Shown: positions 25,413 through 34,155, counted from the first letter of the stretch. The stretch: 64,000 nt of DNA from Agromyces cerinus subsp. cerinus (GCF_900142065.1 NZ_FSRJ01000003.1:372001-436000); one strand, 5' to 3'. The notes: generated by a model from the sequence alone, not told the origin. A program made the numbers and translations.

Positions 25413-26323
25413 TGCTGTACTCGACGACCACGCCCGCCGAGAAGCGCCGCCTCTTCCGCGAGCGGCTCGCGACCGGCGAGATCATGCGCTTTCCCGGGGC
25501 GTTCAACCCGCTCTCGGCGCGGCTCATCGAGCAGAAGGGCTTCGAGGGCGTCTACATCTCGGGTGCCGTGCTCTCGGCCGACCTCGGCCTGCCCGACATC
25601 GGCCTCACGACGCTCACCGAGGTCGCGGGTCGCGGCAAGCAGATCGCCCGCATGACGGAGCTGCCGGCGATCATCGACGCCGACACCGGGTTCGGTGAGC
25701 CGATGAACGTCGCCCGCACCGTGCAGGAGATGGAGGACGCCGGTCTCGCCGGTCTCCACATCGAGGACCAGGTCAACCCGAAGCGGTGCGGACACCTCGA
25801 CGGCAAGCAGGTGGTCGACGAGTCGACCGCGCTGCAGCGTATCCGCGCGGCGGTCGACGCCCGCCGCGACCCGAACTTCCTCGTCATGGCCCGCACCGAC
25901 ATCGCCGCGGTCGACGGACTCGCGGCGGCGGTCGATCGCGCGAAGGCGCTCGTCGACGCCGGCGCCGACGCGATCTTCCCCGAGGCGATGCGCTCGCTCG
26001 CCGAGTTCGAGGCGGTTCGCGCCGCGGTCGACGTGCCCCTGCTCGCGAACATGACCGAGTTCGGCAAGAGCGAGCTCTTCACCGTGCAGCAGCTCGCCGA
26101 TGTCGGCATGAACCTCGTCATCTGGCCGGTGTCGCTGCTGCGCCTCGCGATGGGCTCCGCGGTGCGCGGTCTCGACGAGATCGAGGCGACGGGCTCGCTC
26201 GTCGGCAAGCTCGACGAGATGCAGCACCGTGCCGATCTCTACGAACTCATCGACTACGAGGGCTACAACCGGTTCGATACGGGTATCTTCAACTTCACGG
26301 TCACCAAGACGCCGATCGCGTAG
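25412..26323 (+). CDS. prpB: 2-methylisocitrate lyase PrpB
   Basis: A 303-residue member of the isocitrate lyase/PEP mutase family that splits 2-methylisocitrate to pyruvate and succinate. The catalytic KRCGH is at 124-128 (Cys126) and the metal site DADTGFGEP near 90. A C-terminal segment RFDTGIFNFTVTKTPIA fits PrpB. ATG 25412 shares its A with the prpD stop (TGATG), so the two are translationally coupled. Confidence 0.93.
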   Translation: MLYSTTTPAEKRRLFRERLATGEIMRFPGAFNPLSARLIEQKGFEGVYISGAVLSADLGLPDIGLTTLTEVAGRGKQIARMTELPAIIDADTGFGEPMNVARTVQEMEDAGLAGLHIEDQVNPKRCGHLDGKQVVDESTALQRIRAAVDARRDPNFLVMARTDIAAVDGLAAAVDRAKALVDAGADAIFPEAMRSLAEFEAVRAAVDVPLLANMTEFGKSELFTVQQLADVGMNLVIWPVSLLRLAMGSAVRGLDEIEATGSLVGKLDEMQHRADLYELIDYEGYNRFDTGIFNFTVTKTPIA

Positions 26324-26370
26324 GCGCGCCAGCGCCGCATCGAGATCACGCCAACGCAAGGGAGCACACA

Positions 26371-27504
26371 TTGGCTGAGCAGGAGATCTACAAGGGCCTG
26401 GCCGGCGTGCCGGTCGACTACACCGCGATCTCGAAGGTGAACCCCGAGTCGAACTCGCTGCTCTACCGCGGATACCCGGTGCAGGAGCTCGCGGCCTCCG
26501 CGACGTTCGAGGAGGTCGCGTACCTGCTCTGGTACGGCGAGCTGCCGGATGACGCGCAGCTGGCCGACTTCGAGGAGCGCGAGCGCTCGCTCCGCGGCCT
26601 CGACCACGAGGTCAAGCGCATCATCGATGAGCTGCCGCTCACCGCGCACCCGATGGACGTCGTGCGCACCGCCGTCTCGGTGATCGGCGCGAGCGACCCG
26701 GCGACCCCCGACGACAGCCTCGAGGCGAACCTCGACAAGTCGATCCGCCTGCTCGCGAAGCTGCCGTCGATCGTCTCCTACGACCAGCGGCGCCGTCACG
26801 AGCTCGAGTTCGTCGAGCCGCGGGGCGACCTCGGCTTCTCGGCGAACTTCCTCTGGCAGACGTTCGGCGACCTGCCCGAGCTGCCCGTCGTGAGCGCGTT
26901 CGACGTGTCGATGATCCTCTACGCCGAGCACTCGTTCAACGCCTCGACGTTCACCGCGCGGGTCATCACCTCGACGCTGGCCGACCTCTACTCGGCGGTG
27001 ACGGGGGCGATCGGCGCGCTGAAGGGCCCGCTGCACGGCGGCGCGAACGAGGCCGTCATGCACGCCTTCGACGAGATCGGGGCGGGCCCCGGCGGCGCCG
27101 AGCGGGCCGCGGCCTGGCTCGACGCCGCGCTCGCCGAGAAGCGCAAGATCATGGGCTTCGGCCACCGCGTCTACAAGAACGGCGACTCTCGGGTGCCGAC
27201 GATGCGCGACGCGATGGAGCGCATGGTCGAGTACTACGACCGGCCCGACCTGCTCGAGCTGTACGTCGGCCTCGAGCAGGCGATGGCCGAGCGCAAGGGC
27301 ATCAAGCCGAACCTCGACTACCCGGCCGGCCCGGCCTACCACCTGATGGGCTTCGACACCCTGACCTTCACGCCGTTGTTCGTCGCGAGCCGCATCACCG
27401 GCTGGACGGCCCACATCATGGAGCAGGCGGCGTCGAACGCGCTCATCCGGCCGCTGTCGGTCTACAACGGCGTCGACGAGCGGCACGTGCCCGTGAAGGG
27501 GTGA
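26371..27504 (+). CDS. prpC: 2-methylcitrate synthase PrpC (citrate synthase family)
   Basis: A 377-residue citrate-synthase-fold enzyme condensing propionyl-CoA with oxaloacetate. The catalytic triad is His222 (HGGANEAV), His265 (GFGHRVYK) and Asp316 (NLDYPAG). The 377-residue length matches PrpC and is shorter than the hexameric citrate synthase (about 430). The start is TTG 26371 with AAGGGAG at 26358-26364; no ATG fits. It is third in the prpD-prpB-prpC order. No propionyl-CoA synthetase gene is in the cluster, so propionyl-CoA probably comes from amino-acid or odd-chain fatty-acid breakdown. Confidence 0.92.
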   Translation: MAEQEIYKGLAGVPVDYTAISKVNPESNSLLYRGYPVQELAASATFEEVAYLLWYGELPDDAQLADFEERERSLRGLDHEVKRIIDELPLTAHPMDVVRTAVSVIGASDPATPDDSLEANLDKSIRLLAKLPSIVSYDQRRRHELEFVEPRGDLGFSANFLWQTFGDLPELPVVSAFDVSMILYAEHSFNASTFTARVITSTLADLYSAVTGAIGALKGPLHGGANEAVMHAFDEIGAGPGGAERAAAWLDAALAEKRKIMGFGHRVYKNGDSRVPTMRDAMERMVEYYDRPDLLELYVGLEQAMAERKGIKPNLDYPAGPAYHLMGFDTLTFTPLFVASRITGWTAHIMEQAASNALIRPLSVYNGVDERHVPVKG

Positions 27505-27508
27505 CCCG

Positions 27509-28156
27509 ATGACCCACGTCTTCCTCGAGATGACGATGACCGTCGACGGATTCACCGCGGCGGTGGGCGTGAGTCTCGAGCATCCGTTCGGGCTCGACGG
27601 GGAGCGCGTGCACTCGTGGATGCGCGACTCGGTGTTCACCGGGTCGCCGCCCGGCGACGACGACCGCGACGGTGTCATCGACGACACCGGCGAAGAGGTC
27701 GATCGCGACGCCGTCTCGCAGCTCTACGAGTCGACCGGCGCATTCGTGCTCGGCCGGCGCACGCTCGATGTCCGGGAGGCCGTCTGGGGCGACGAGCCGG
27801 TGTTCCAGGGGCGTCCGTGCTTCGTCGTCACGAGTCGACCTCACGAGCCGTACGTGCGCGGCGGCTCGCGCTACGAGTTCGTCACCGGCGGGGTCGCCGA
27901 AGCGATCGCCCGTGCCAGCGCGGCCGCGAGCGCGGCATCCGTCTGCGTCATCGGCGGTGCGGATGTCGCGAGGCAGGCGCTCGCCCTCGGACTCGTCGAC
28001 GAGGCGCTGCTCCACATCGTGCCGGTGCTCCTCGGCGGCGGCGACCGGCTCTTTCCCGACTCGGCTCCGAACCGGGTGGAGCTCGAGCCGGTCTCCGCGG
28101 TCCAGGGTGCACGGGCGACGCACCTGCGCTACCGGTTGCCGACCGTCCGCGGGTAG
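27509..28156 (+). CDS. RibD_C/dihydrofolate-reductase-family protein
   Basis: A 215-residue protein of the RibD C-terminal reductase fold: an N-terminal strand and helix (FLEMTMTVDGFTAA), GAFVLGRRTLDV, a Rossmann-like VCVIGGADVARQAL segment and LLHIVPVLLGGGDRLF near the end. Family members bind NADPH but most lack a known substrate. It starts five bases after prpC, so it is probably carried on the same transcript, without an evident link to the methylcitrate cycle. Confidence 0.83.
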   Translation: MTHVFLEMTMTVDGFTAAVGVSLEHPFGLDGERVHSWMRDSVFTGSPPGDDDRDGVIDDTGEEVDRDAVSQLYESTGAFVLGRRTLDVREAVWGDEPVFQGRPCFVVTSRPHEPYVRGGSRYEFVTGGVAEAIARASAAASAASVCVIGGADVARQALALGLVDEALLHIVPVLLGGGDRLFPDSAPNRVELEPVSAVQGARATHLRYRLPTVRG

Positions 28157-28259
28157 TCGTCGCGGGCTCGCACAACCGGAGCCGCGGCATCCGTCGTTCG
28201 GCTGTGGCTTCCGCCAATGTCGGATGATCCACCACGAAACCGTCATACAGTCGTGGATC

Positions 28260-28823
28260 ATGCACATGTTCTTCCGCACCCTGCTCCACGTGCTGTTCCT
28301 CTCGCGCCGCAAGCCCGACCTCGGCCACTGGGACGTCGCACGCACGAACTTCATCACCCTGCCGACCGACCTCGACATCAACCGGCACATGAACAACGGC
28401 GTCTACTTCTCGATCATGGATGTCGCCCGCTTCGACATGCTCGTGCGCAACGGCGTCTGGGCGATGATGCGCGAGAAGAACTGGTACCCCGTCGTAGCGA
28501 GCGAGACGGTCACCTTCCGCAAGTCGTTGCAGCTGTGGGACCGCTTCACGATCGAGTCCCGCCTCGTCGGCCACGACGACAAGGCGGTCTACGTGGAGCA
28601 CCGCTACGTGCGGCCCGGCGCCGACGGCGAGCCCGAGATCTACGCGCAGGGCTTCATCCGCGCGCGCTTCCTCAAGAAGCGCGGCGGCACGGTGCCGATG
28701 GCCGAGATCGTCGAGGCGCTCGGCGTCTCGAGCACCGACGAGATCCCCGGCTGGATGGAGCGGTGGGGCACGGATGTCGCACTGCCCGCAACGCGCGCGG
28801 CGGCTCCGTCGGTCTGGAACTGA
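28260..28823 (+). CDS. Acyl-CoA thioesterase-like hotdog protein
   Basis: A 187-residue protein with the hotdog-fold signature DINRHMNNGVYFSIMDVARF, as in 4-hydroxybenzoyl-CoA-thioesterase-like and THEM6-like proteins. The N-terminal stretch MFFRTLLHVLFLS is hydrophobic and could anchor it to the membrane. A TACAGT box at 28246-28251 ends eight bases before ATG 28260, so the message is probably leaderless. The substrate is unknown. Confidence 0.82.
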   Translation: MHMFFRTLLHVLFLSRRKPDLGHWDVARTNFITLPTDLDINRHMNNGVYFSIMDVARFDMLVRNGVWAMMREKNWYPVVASETVTFRKSLQLWDRFTIESRLVGHDDKAVYVEHRYVRPGADGEPEIYAQGFIRARFLKKRGGTVPMAEIVEALGVSSTDEIPGWMERWGTDVALPATRAAAPSVWN

Positions 28824-28836
28824 CGAGACGCCGGGG

Positions 28837-29946
28837 CTAGCTCAGCGCCTTCCTCGGCACGACGACCTCCTTGATGATGAGCAGGATGCCGGCGGCGACG
28901 GGAATCGCGACGAGCGCGCCCGGCAGCCCGCCGAGCGTGCCGCCCGCGAGGGCGGCGATCAGCACGATCGAACCGGGCACCTGCACGGCCTTGCTCATGA
29001 CCTTCGGCGTGAGGACGTACGCCTCGACCTGCATGTAGACGAGCATCGCGATGAGCACGATGAGCGCCGCCACCGGCGAGACGAACAGGGCGATCACGGT
29101 CATGACCGCGGTGGTCAGCACGGTGCCGATGAGCGGGATGAGCGTGATGAAGAACGCGGCCACCGCGATCACGAGTGCGAACGGCACCCCCACGAGCAGC
29201 AGCAGGATGAAGCTGTAGACCGCGTTGAAGAACGCGAGCACCACCATGCCGCTGAGGTAGCGGCCGACGTTCTGCATGATGCGCTCGGCGTAGCCGACGA
29301 CGCGCTCGCGGTGCGACGCCGAGATCAGCGTGTAGATCGCCCGCTTCGAGGAGTCGAGGGTCGCGGTGAAGTAGATCGTCAGGATGAAGATGAAGAACGC
29401 GCTCGAGAGGCCGCCGAGGATCGCGAAGCCGACGTTCAGGGCGCCGCCGCCGATGGTCGCCCAGAAGTTCGGGTCGCTGATGGTGTCGACGACCCACTTG
29501 TAGACCGAGCCGAGCACCCCGCCCGAACCCGCCTGCACGTCCTGGAACCAGTCCTGCGTCTGCAGGTTCTTGTACATGGCGGGAAGGCTGTTGATGAACG
29601 CGGTCGCCTGGCTGATGACGATGGGGAGCACGAGCCAGAGCATCCCGGCGATCACGAGGACGAACAGGATGATGACCGTGACGATGGCCGCACCGCGCTT
29701 CAGGCCCCGGCGCTCGAACCAGCGCACGAGCGGGTCGAGCCCGAGCGTGATGAACGCGGCGGCGAGCACCGAGAAGACGACACTCGAGATGCTCGCGAAC
29801 GCGGCGGCGATGCCGAGCGCGACCACGACGCCGAGGGTCGCGACGAACGCCCACTGGAACGGCTTGTCGGCCATCAGGTTCGCGTGGCGTGCACGCCAGC
29901 CGGACGGTTCCGTGTTCTCGCGGGCTTGACGCTCGATGCTCTTCAC
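28837..29946 (-). CDS. AI-2E-family transporter
   Basis: A 369-residue membrane protein of the AI-2E/PerM family with about seven to eight helices. The paired hydrophobic hairpins at the N-terminus (residues 30-60 and 85-110), the soluble stretch around 115-180 and the ITLIPLIGTVLTTAVM and LTPKVMSKAVQVPGSIV motifs fit. Characterised relatives export autoinducer-2 or act as Na+/H+ antiporters. The start is GTG 29946. It is convergent with the thioesterase gene. Confidence 0.86.
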   Translation of the reverse strand: MKSIERQARENTEPSGWRARHANLMADKPFQWAFVATLGVVVALGIAAAFASISSVVFSVLAAAFITLGLDPLVRWFERRGLKRGAAIVTVIILFVLVIAGMLWLVLPIVISQATAFINSLPAMYKNLQTQDWFQDVQAGSGGVLGSVYKWVVDTISDPNFWATIGGGALNVGFAILGGLSSAFFIFILTIYFTATLDSSKRAIYTLISASHRERVVGYAERIMQNVGRYLSGMVVLAFFNAVYSFILLLLVGVPFALVIAVAAFFITLIPLIGTVLTTAVMTVIALFVSPVAALIVLIAMLVYMQVEAYVLTPKVMSKAVQVPGSIVLIAALAGGTLGGLPGALVAIPVAAGILLIIKEVVVPRKALS

Positions 29947-30045
29947 GGCGTCAGTCTAGAGGCGGCCGGTCGCGGCACAGGGGAGCGCGCCGCGTCGCCC
30001 GTCAGCACGACGTCAGTCTCGGGCTGGAGCGCGTCGGGTGCAGCG

Positions 30046-30555
30046 TCAGCGGCGCGCCGCGTCGGGGACCTCGAGCTCCCGGTAGTGCCGCGAGAAGGCT
30101 GGGAAGTAGGTCTCCCACGCGGGTTGCGGCGTGCCGGCCCGGGCTGCCGCGAGGCGATCGAGATAGTAGTCCCAGCCGGGCCCCATGTCGGCCGATTCGG
30201 TGGGGTCGTGGAGCCGCTGGCCGAGCGTGAGCGTCGTCATGCCGCCGCCCTCCACCAGATGGCAGAAGAGACGGATGCCGGTCGGGCCCGAGCCCGAGTC
30301 CGCGGTGAACCGGTGCGGCGCAGCGCACTCGAGGATCGTGACGTTCTGCCACTCGCCCTCACCCTCGGACTCCATGCGGAATCGCACGCCGCCCGTCGCC
30401 GGGCTGCCGGTGTAGGTGCCGATCCAGGCGCGCATGGCGTTCGGGTTCGTGAGGCTGAACCAGACGTCTTCGATGGGAGCGTAGAAGAGACGGTCGAACT
30501 GCAGGTACAGACCGTCGTCTTTCAGCACGTAGTGCCCGGTCGGTCTCGCGGTCAT
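30046..30555 (-). CDS. SRPBCC (AHSA1-like) protein
   Basis: A 169-residue START/Bet v1-type ligand-binding protein: APIEDVWFSLTNPNAMRAWIG near residue 26 is the family's first helix, and the C-terminal helix WDYYLDRLAAARAG closes the cavity. ATG 30555 is chosen with a G-rich site upstream; GTG 30579 in frame adds eight residues. Function unknown; such proteins bind small hydrophobic ligands. Confidence 0.8.
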   Translation of the reverse strand: MTARPTGHYVLKDDGLYLQFDRLFYAPIEDVWFSLTNPNAMRAWIGTYTGSPATGGVRFRMESEGEGEWQNVTILECAAPHRFTADSGSGPTGIRLFCHLVEGGGMTTLTLGQRLHDPTESADMGPGWDYYLDRLAAARAGTPQPAWETYFPAFSRHYRELEVPDAARR

Positions 30556-30641
30556 CTTCGCCCCCGTTCGCTCGTGCACTCAGGCTAATCCCGCTGCGCG
30601 TCAACCGCCAGAGCGGCCCGCCGCCTACTAGAGTGAGGCCC

Positions 30642-31061
30642 ATGGGATCGAGCGGGGGACGCAAGCGTGCGTCGAGTGGGCAGGCATCTACTGGCGTGAA
30701 GGCGCAGTCGACGAGTAGCGAAGAAGCGCTCAGCATCGACCCCGAGCACAACAAGGCCGGGCTCTGGGGCGCACTCGCGGGCCTGATCGTGTTCGCGCTC
30801 ATCGCGATCCCGCTCTCGGCCGCGTTCACGTTCGCCACGACCCCCCACTCGCAGCAGCTCTTCGCGGGTCGGCTCTCCGACGCGACGCAGGGCGGCTACC
30901 AGTTCTTCTGGTGGATCGTCACGATCTTCCTGCTCTCGCTGCCGTTCCTCGTCGGCTACGGCGTCGCGAAGCTCTCGGTGAAGTCGCTGGCGATCGTCGG
31001 CGCGGTCATCGTGCTCTTCGTGATCGCGATCATGGTGCTCGGCCAGATCTTCGTCTTCTGA
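30642..31061 (+). CDS. Small membrane protein of unknown function
   Basis: A 139-residue protein. About 40 hydrophilic Ser/Lys-rich residues are followed by three membrane helices (GLWGALAGLIVFALIAIPLS, then FFWWIVTIFLLSLPFLVGYG, then LAIVGAVIVLFVIAIMVLGQ). TAGAGT at 30629-30634 ends seven bases before ATG 30642, indicating a leaderless message. I do not recognise a family. Confidence 0.75.
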   Translation: MGSSGGRKRASSGQASTGVKAQSTSSEEALSIDPEHNKAGLWGALAGLIVFALIAIPLSAAFTFATTPHSQQLFAGRLSDATQGGYQFFWWIVTIFLLSLPFLVGYGVAKLSVKSLAIVGAVIVLFVIAIMVLGQIFVF

Positions 31062-31078
31062 TCTCGTCGAACGCTGCT

Positions 31079-31118
31079 GGTTGAGCCTGTCGAAACCCGG
31101 TTTCGGCAGGCTCGAGCC
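31079..31118. repeat. Inverted pair of the dispersed TTGAGCCTGTCGAAA repeat
   Basis: GGTTGAGCCTGTCGAAACC and an imperfect complement GGTTTCGGCAGGCTCGAGCC face each other with almost no spacer, giving a roughly 19-bp stem with a few mismatches, 18 bases after the small membrane protein gene. It may serve as a terminator. The core is the same word that occurs inside genes at 33.0, 43.5, 44.4 and 55.3 kb. Confidence 0.75.
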
Positions 31119-31132
31119 ATCCCCGCGCGTCA

Positions 31133-31214
31133 GCGTTACGCACCTCGTGGTGCGTAACGCACGGTGAAGTGCGCGGCCTCCATGAGTTAGAGTCACCGTT
31201 CGTGCGTTACGCAC
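31133..31214. promoter_or_regulatory. Three GCGTTACGCAC boxes upstream of the DoxX-like gene
   Basis: GCGTTACGCACC (31133-31144) and its exact complement (31149-31160) form a perfect 12-bp inverted repeat with a TCGT centre. A third copy, GCGTTACGCAC, is at 31204-31214, itself inside GTGCG-TTA-CGCAC. The array ends about 30 bases before the DoxX-like start. The arrangement looks like an operator with a strong distal site and a proximal site; no regulator gene is adjacent. Confidence 0.6.
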
Positions 31215-31242
31215 TGACGGTAACTAAGACTCTGGAGAACAA

Positions 31243-31602
31243 TTGCTCATCGCACTGTGGATCGTCACCGGGCTGCTCGCCCTCATGTTCGGCATGGCCG
31301 GCACCATGAAGGCCACCAGGTCGCGTGAGGCCGTGCTCGCGAACATGCCGTGGGTCGAAGACGTGAGCGCCGGCCAGCTGAAGACCATCGGCCTCCTCGA
31401 GGTGCTCGGCGCCATCGGCCTCGTGCTGCCGGCCGCGACGGGCATCCTGCCGTGGCTCACGCCGGTCGCGGCGTTCGCGCTCGCGATCACCATGGTCTTC
31501 GCCGTGGCGCTGCACGTGAAGCGCAAGGAGTCGTTCGTTCCGAGCCTCGTGCTCGGCATCGTCTCCCTGGTCGTGGGTGTCGGCTGGGTGCTGATCGGCT
31601 GA
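31243..31602 (+). CDS. DoxX-like membrane protein
   Basis: A 119-residue four-helix membrane protein of the DoxX_2 type: an N-terminal helix LIALWIVTGLLALMFGMAG, then KATRSREAV, and GLLEVLGAIGLVLPAATG in the second helix pair. The start is TTG 31243 with GGAG at 31234-31237. Family members are often linked to redox or thiol stress, but the role here is unknown. The upstream operator-like boxes suggest tight control. Confidence 0.8.
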   Translation: MLIALWIVTGLLALMFGMAGTMKATRSREAVLANMPWVEDVSAGQLKTIGLLEVLGAIGLVLPAATGILPWLTPVAAFALAITMVFAVALHVKRKESFVPSLVLGIVSLVVGVGWVLIG

Positions 31603-31632
31603 TCCGGTCAGGGCATGGCGGCAGCCGAGACC

Positions 31633-33276
31633 TCAGGCGACGGATGCCTCGAGCACCGCCATCGCCGCGTTGTGGCCGCCGATGCCGCTGACCGCTCCGC
31701 CGCGCACCGCACCCGAACCGCAGAGCAGGATGCCCGGGTGCGCGGTGGCGACGCCCCAGCGCTCGGCCGGCGTCGAGAGGGAGGCACCCGGCTCGGCCCA
31801 CGGCCACGACAGCGGGCCGTGGAAGATGTTGCCGCCCGGCATCGCGAGCGCCTCCTCGAGGTCGAGGGTCGTCTTCGTCTCGATGCAGGGGCGGCCCGAG
31901 GCATCCGTCGCGATGACGCCCTCGATCGGCTCGGCGAGCACCGAGTCGAGCGAGGCGAGCACCGCCGACTGCAGGTGGCTCCGCAGCTCGTCGTTGCCGA
32001 AGCGCTCGAGCAGGCGGTGCGGCACGTGCAGGCCGAAGACGGTCAGCGTGTGGGTGCCGGAGGCCGCGAGCTCGGGGGAGAGGATCGACGGGTCGCTCAG
32101 GGTGTGGCAGTAGATCTCGCAGGGGAGCGGCGACGGGATGCCGCCGCGCGCGGCCGTACGGTAGGCCGACTCGAGCTGTGACTCGAGTTCGTTGATGTGG
32201 AACGTGCCCGCGAACGCGGCCTCGGGAGCGACCGACGTGTCGCGGAGTCTCGGCAGCCGGGTGAGCAGCAGGTTCACCTTCACCTGTGCGCCCTCGGGAG
32301 CATGCAGGTGGCGCAGGCGTTCGCGCACGACCGAGGGCACGCCGCCGGTGGCCGACGGCGACGCCGGTGACGCCTGCGCACCAGCCTCGAGCAGCCGGTC
32401 GAGCACGGCCGGTGCGACGTTCGCGAGCACGACGTCGGCGTCCGCCGTCCGGTCGTTCGGCTCGTCGCCCTGCCGCCAGCGCACCGCGCCCGACGGATCG
32501 ACCGCGACGACCTCGGCGCCCGTGACGAGCTCGGCGCCGGCCTCGCGGGCGGCCCGCGCGAGCTCGCCGGTGACGGCGCCCATGCCGCCGACCGGCACGT
32601 CCCAATCGCCGGTGCCGCCGCCGATCACGTGGTACAGGAAGCAGCGGTTCGCATCGAGCGCGGGGTCGTCGAGCTCGGTGAACGTGCCGATGAGTCCGTC
32701 GGTCGCGACGACCCCGCGCACGAGATCGCTCGTGAACCGGGTGTCGATCGCCTCGCCGAGCGGCCGCTCGACGAACTCCTGCCACACTCGCTCGTCGCCG
32801 ACCAGCTCGCGCGCCTCGTCACGGGTCGGCAGCGGCTCGGTGAGCGTCGGGAAGAGGCGCTCGGCCACTCGAGCCGTGTCGGCGTAGAACGCCTGCCACG
32901 CTGCGGCGTCGGGTTCGGCGTCGACCCGGGCGAAGGCGGCCGCCGTGCTCCCTGAGCCTGTCGAAGGGGCCTCGTTGTCGACGAGCAGCCCGCGAGTGGG
33001 GTCGGCGGGGTCGGGCGTGTACGACGAGAAGCGGCGCCGCACGAGGCGTACGTCGAGGCCGAGGTCGTCGATGATGCGCTGCGGCAGGAGGCTCACGAGG
33101 TACGAGTAGCGCGAGAGGCGCGCGTCGACGCCCTCGAACGCGTCGGCCGAGACGGCGGCGCCGCCGAGGTGGTCGCTGCGCTCGAGCAGCAGCACCCGCT
33201 TGCCGGCGCGGGCGAGGTAGGCGGCTGCGGTGAGGCCGTTGTGGCCACCGCCGAGGATCACGACGTCGTGGGGCAT
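31633..33276 (-). CDS. Phytoene-desaturase-like FAD oxidoreductase
   Basis: A 547-residue flavoprotein with the N-terminal FAD motif GGGHNGLTAAAYLARAG at 9-25 and ERSDHLGGAA after it, and a C-terminal second FAD segment GILLCGSGAVRGGAVSGIGG. This is the CrtI/PNDRD (pyridine nucleotide-disulfide oxidoreductase domain) group; without crtB or other carotenoid genes nearby, a carotenoid role is unsupported. ATG 33276 is six bases from TACGCT on the minus strand (33283-33288), a leaderless start. The dispersed repeat at 32951-32968 lies inside the gene in frame, coding for EAPSTGSGS in a linker. Confidence 0.82.
   Translation of the reverse strand: MPHDVVILGGGHNGLTAAAYLARAGKRVLLLERSDHLGGAAVSADAFEGVDARLSRYSYLVSLLPQRIIDDLGLDVRLVRRRFSSYTPDPADPTRGLLVDNEAPSTGSGSTAAAFARVDAEPDAAAWQAFYADTARVAERLFPTLTEPLPTRDEARELVGDERVWQEFVERPLGEAIDTRFTSDLVRGVVATDGLIGTFTELDDPALDANRCFLYHVIGGGTGDWDVPVGGMGAVTGELARAAREAGAELVTGAEVVAVDPSGAVRWRQGDEPNDRTADADVVLANVAPAVLDRLLEAGAQASPASPSATGGVPSVVRERLRHLHAPEGAQVKVNLLLTRLPRLRDTSVAPEAAFAGTFHINELESQLESAYRTAARGGIPSPLPCEIYCHTLSDPSILSPELAASGTHTLTVFGLHVPHRLLERFGNDELRSHLQSAVLASLDSVLAEPIEGVIATDASGRPCIETKTTLDLEEALAMPGGNIFHGPLSWPWAEPGASLSTPAERWGVATAHPGILLCGSGAVRGGAVSGIGGHNAAMAVLEASVA
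32951..32970. repeat. Dispersed CCTGAGCCTGTCGAAGG repeat inside a gene
   Basis: CCCTGAGCCTGTCGAAGGGG forms a short hairpin (CCC/GGG ends) and lies within the CrtI-like reading frame, where it encodes a Pro-Ser-Thr-Gly-Ser linker. It keeps the frame open. Confidence 0.75.
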
Positions 33277-33294
33277 CCCACGAGCGTAGACGAG

Positions 33295-33329
33295 CGAGGG
33301 CGAGCGGATGGGGCATCCGCTCGCCCTCG
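33295..33329. terminator. Perfect 16-bp terminator hairpin after the ABC exporter genes
   Basis: CGAGGGCGAGCGGATG (33295-33310), loop GGG, and its exact complement to 33329. It lies 12 bases after the minus-strand ABC permease stop and before the leaderless promoter of the CrtI-like gene, so it ends the exporter transcript. It again contains the GGATG/CATCC word. Confidence 0.8.
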
Positions 33330-33341
33330 TCAGGCCCGGTT

Positions 33342-34124
33342 TCAGGCCGCGCGCTTCATCGACCGCACGCCGACCACGATGCCGATCGCGCAGGTCGCGG
33401 CTGCGGCGATGATGCCGCCGACGACCGCCGGTGCGCCGAAGTCGCCCGAGAGCAGCGCCCGCTCGGCGCCGACGAGGTAGCTCAGCGGGTTGATCGCGGC
33501 GGCGACCTGCATCCACGCGGGGCCGTCCTCGAGCGGCAGCAGCATGCCCGAGAGGATCATGAGCGGGAACAGCAGCGTCTGGTGCACCATCCAGAACATC
33601 CAGTCGCGGTTGCGGCAGGCGAGCGCGAGCGAGTAGCTCAGGGCGCCGAAACCGACGCCGAAGACGGCGAGCACCGCGAGGCCGGCGATGAGCCCGGGCA
33701 CGTCGAGCGAGAACCCGAACGGCACCGCGACGAGCACGACGATCGTGCCCTGGACGACGAGTGGCACGACCTCCTTGAGGGCGCGGCCGACGAGCAGTGC
33801 GCTCCGCGAGAGCGGCGCCACGAGCGTGCGCTCGTGCGAGCCCGTCTGCATCTCGAAGAGCAGGTTCGCGCCCGTCGAGGCCGTGCCGAACAGCGCGACC
33901 ATCACGAGGATGCCGGGCACGAACCACTGCAGCGTGCCGGCGGCGTCACCGCCCGAGGCGCCGATGAGCAGCGGGCCGAACAGGCCGAGGAACACGAGCG
34001 GCTGCACGAGCGAGAACATCACGCTGAACGGATCGCGTACGAGGGGTCGGGATTCGCGGACGAAGACCGAGGCGGTGTCGCGGATGAAGCCCGTGGGGCG
34101 GGCGGTGGTGTCGATGGTGGTCAT
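33342..34124 (-). CDS. ABC-2 type exporter permease (DrrB-like)
   Basis: A 260-residue ABC-2 permease with six membrane helices. An amphipathic N-terminal segment (FIRDTASVFVRESRPLVRDP) precedes the first helix, and the FPLMILSGMLLPLEDGP motif near residue 180 is typical of daunorubicin-type exporters. ATG 34124 has GGAG upstream. The ATPase gene ends 31 bases before it on the same strand, so they form one operon for drug or lipid export. Confidence 0.87.
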   Translation of the reverse strand: MTTIDTTARPTGFIRDTASVFVRESRPLVRDPFSVMFSLVQPLVFLGLFGPLLIGASGGDAAGTLQWFVPGILVMVALFGTASTGANLLFEMQTGSHERTLVAPLSRSALLVGRALKEVVPLVVQGTIVVLVAVPFGFSLDVPGLIAGLAVLAVFGVGFGALSYSLALACRNRDWMFWMVHQTLLFPLMILSGMLLPLEDGPAWMQVAAAINPLSYLVGAERALLSGDFGAPAVVGGIIAAAATCAIGIVVGVRSMKRAA

Positions 34125-34155
34125 GGGAGTTGCTCCTTCGTGTCGTCGGTCGTGA

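Noticed and set aside
31633..33276. Carotenoid biosynthetic phytoene desaturase
   Set aside because: No crtB, crtE or other carotenoid gene in view; the family has many non-carotenoid oxidoreductases.
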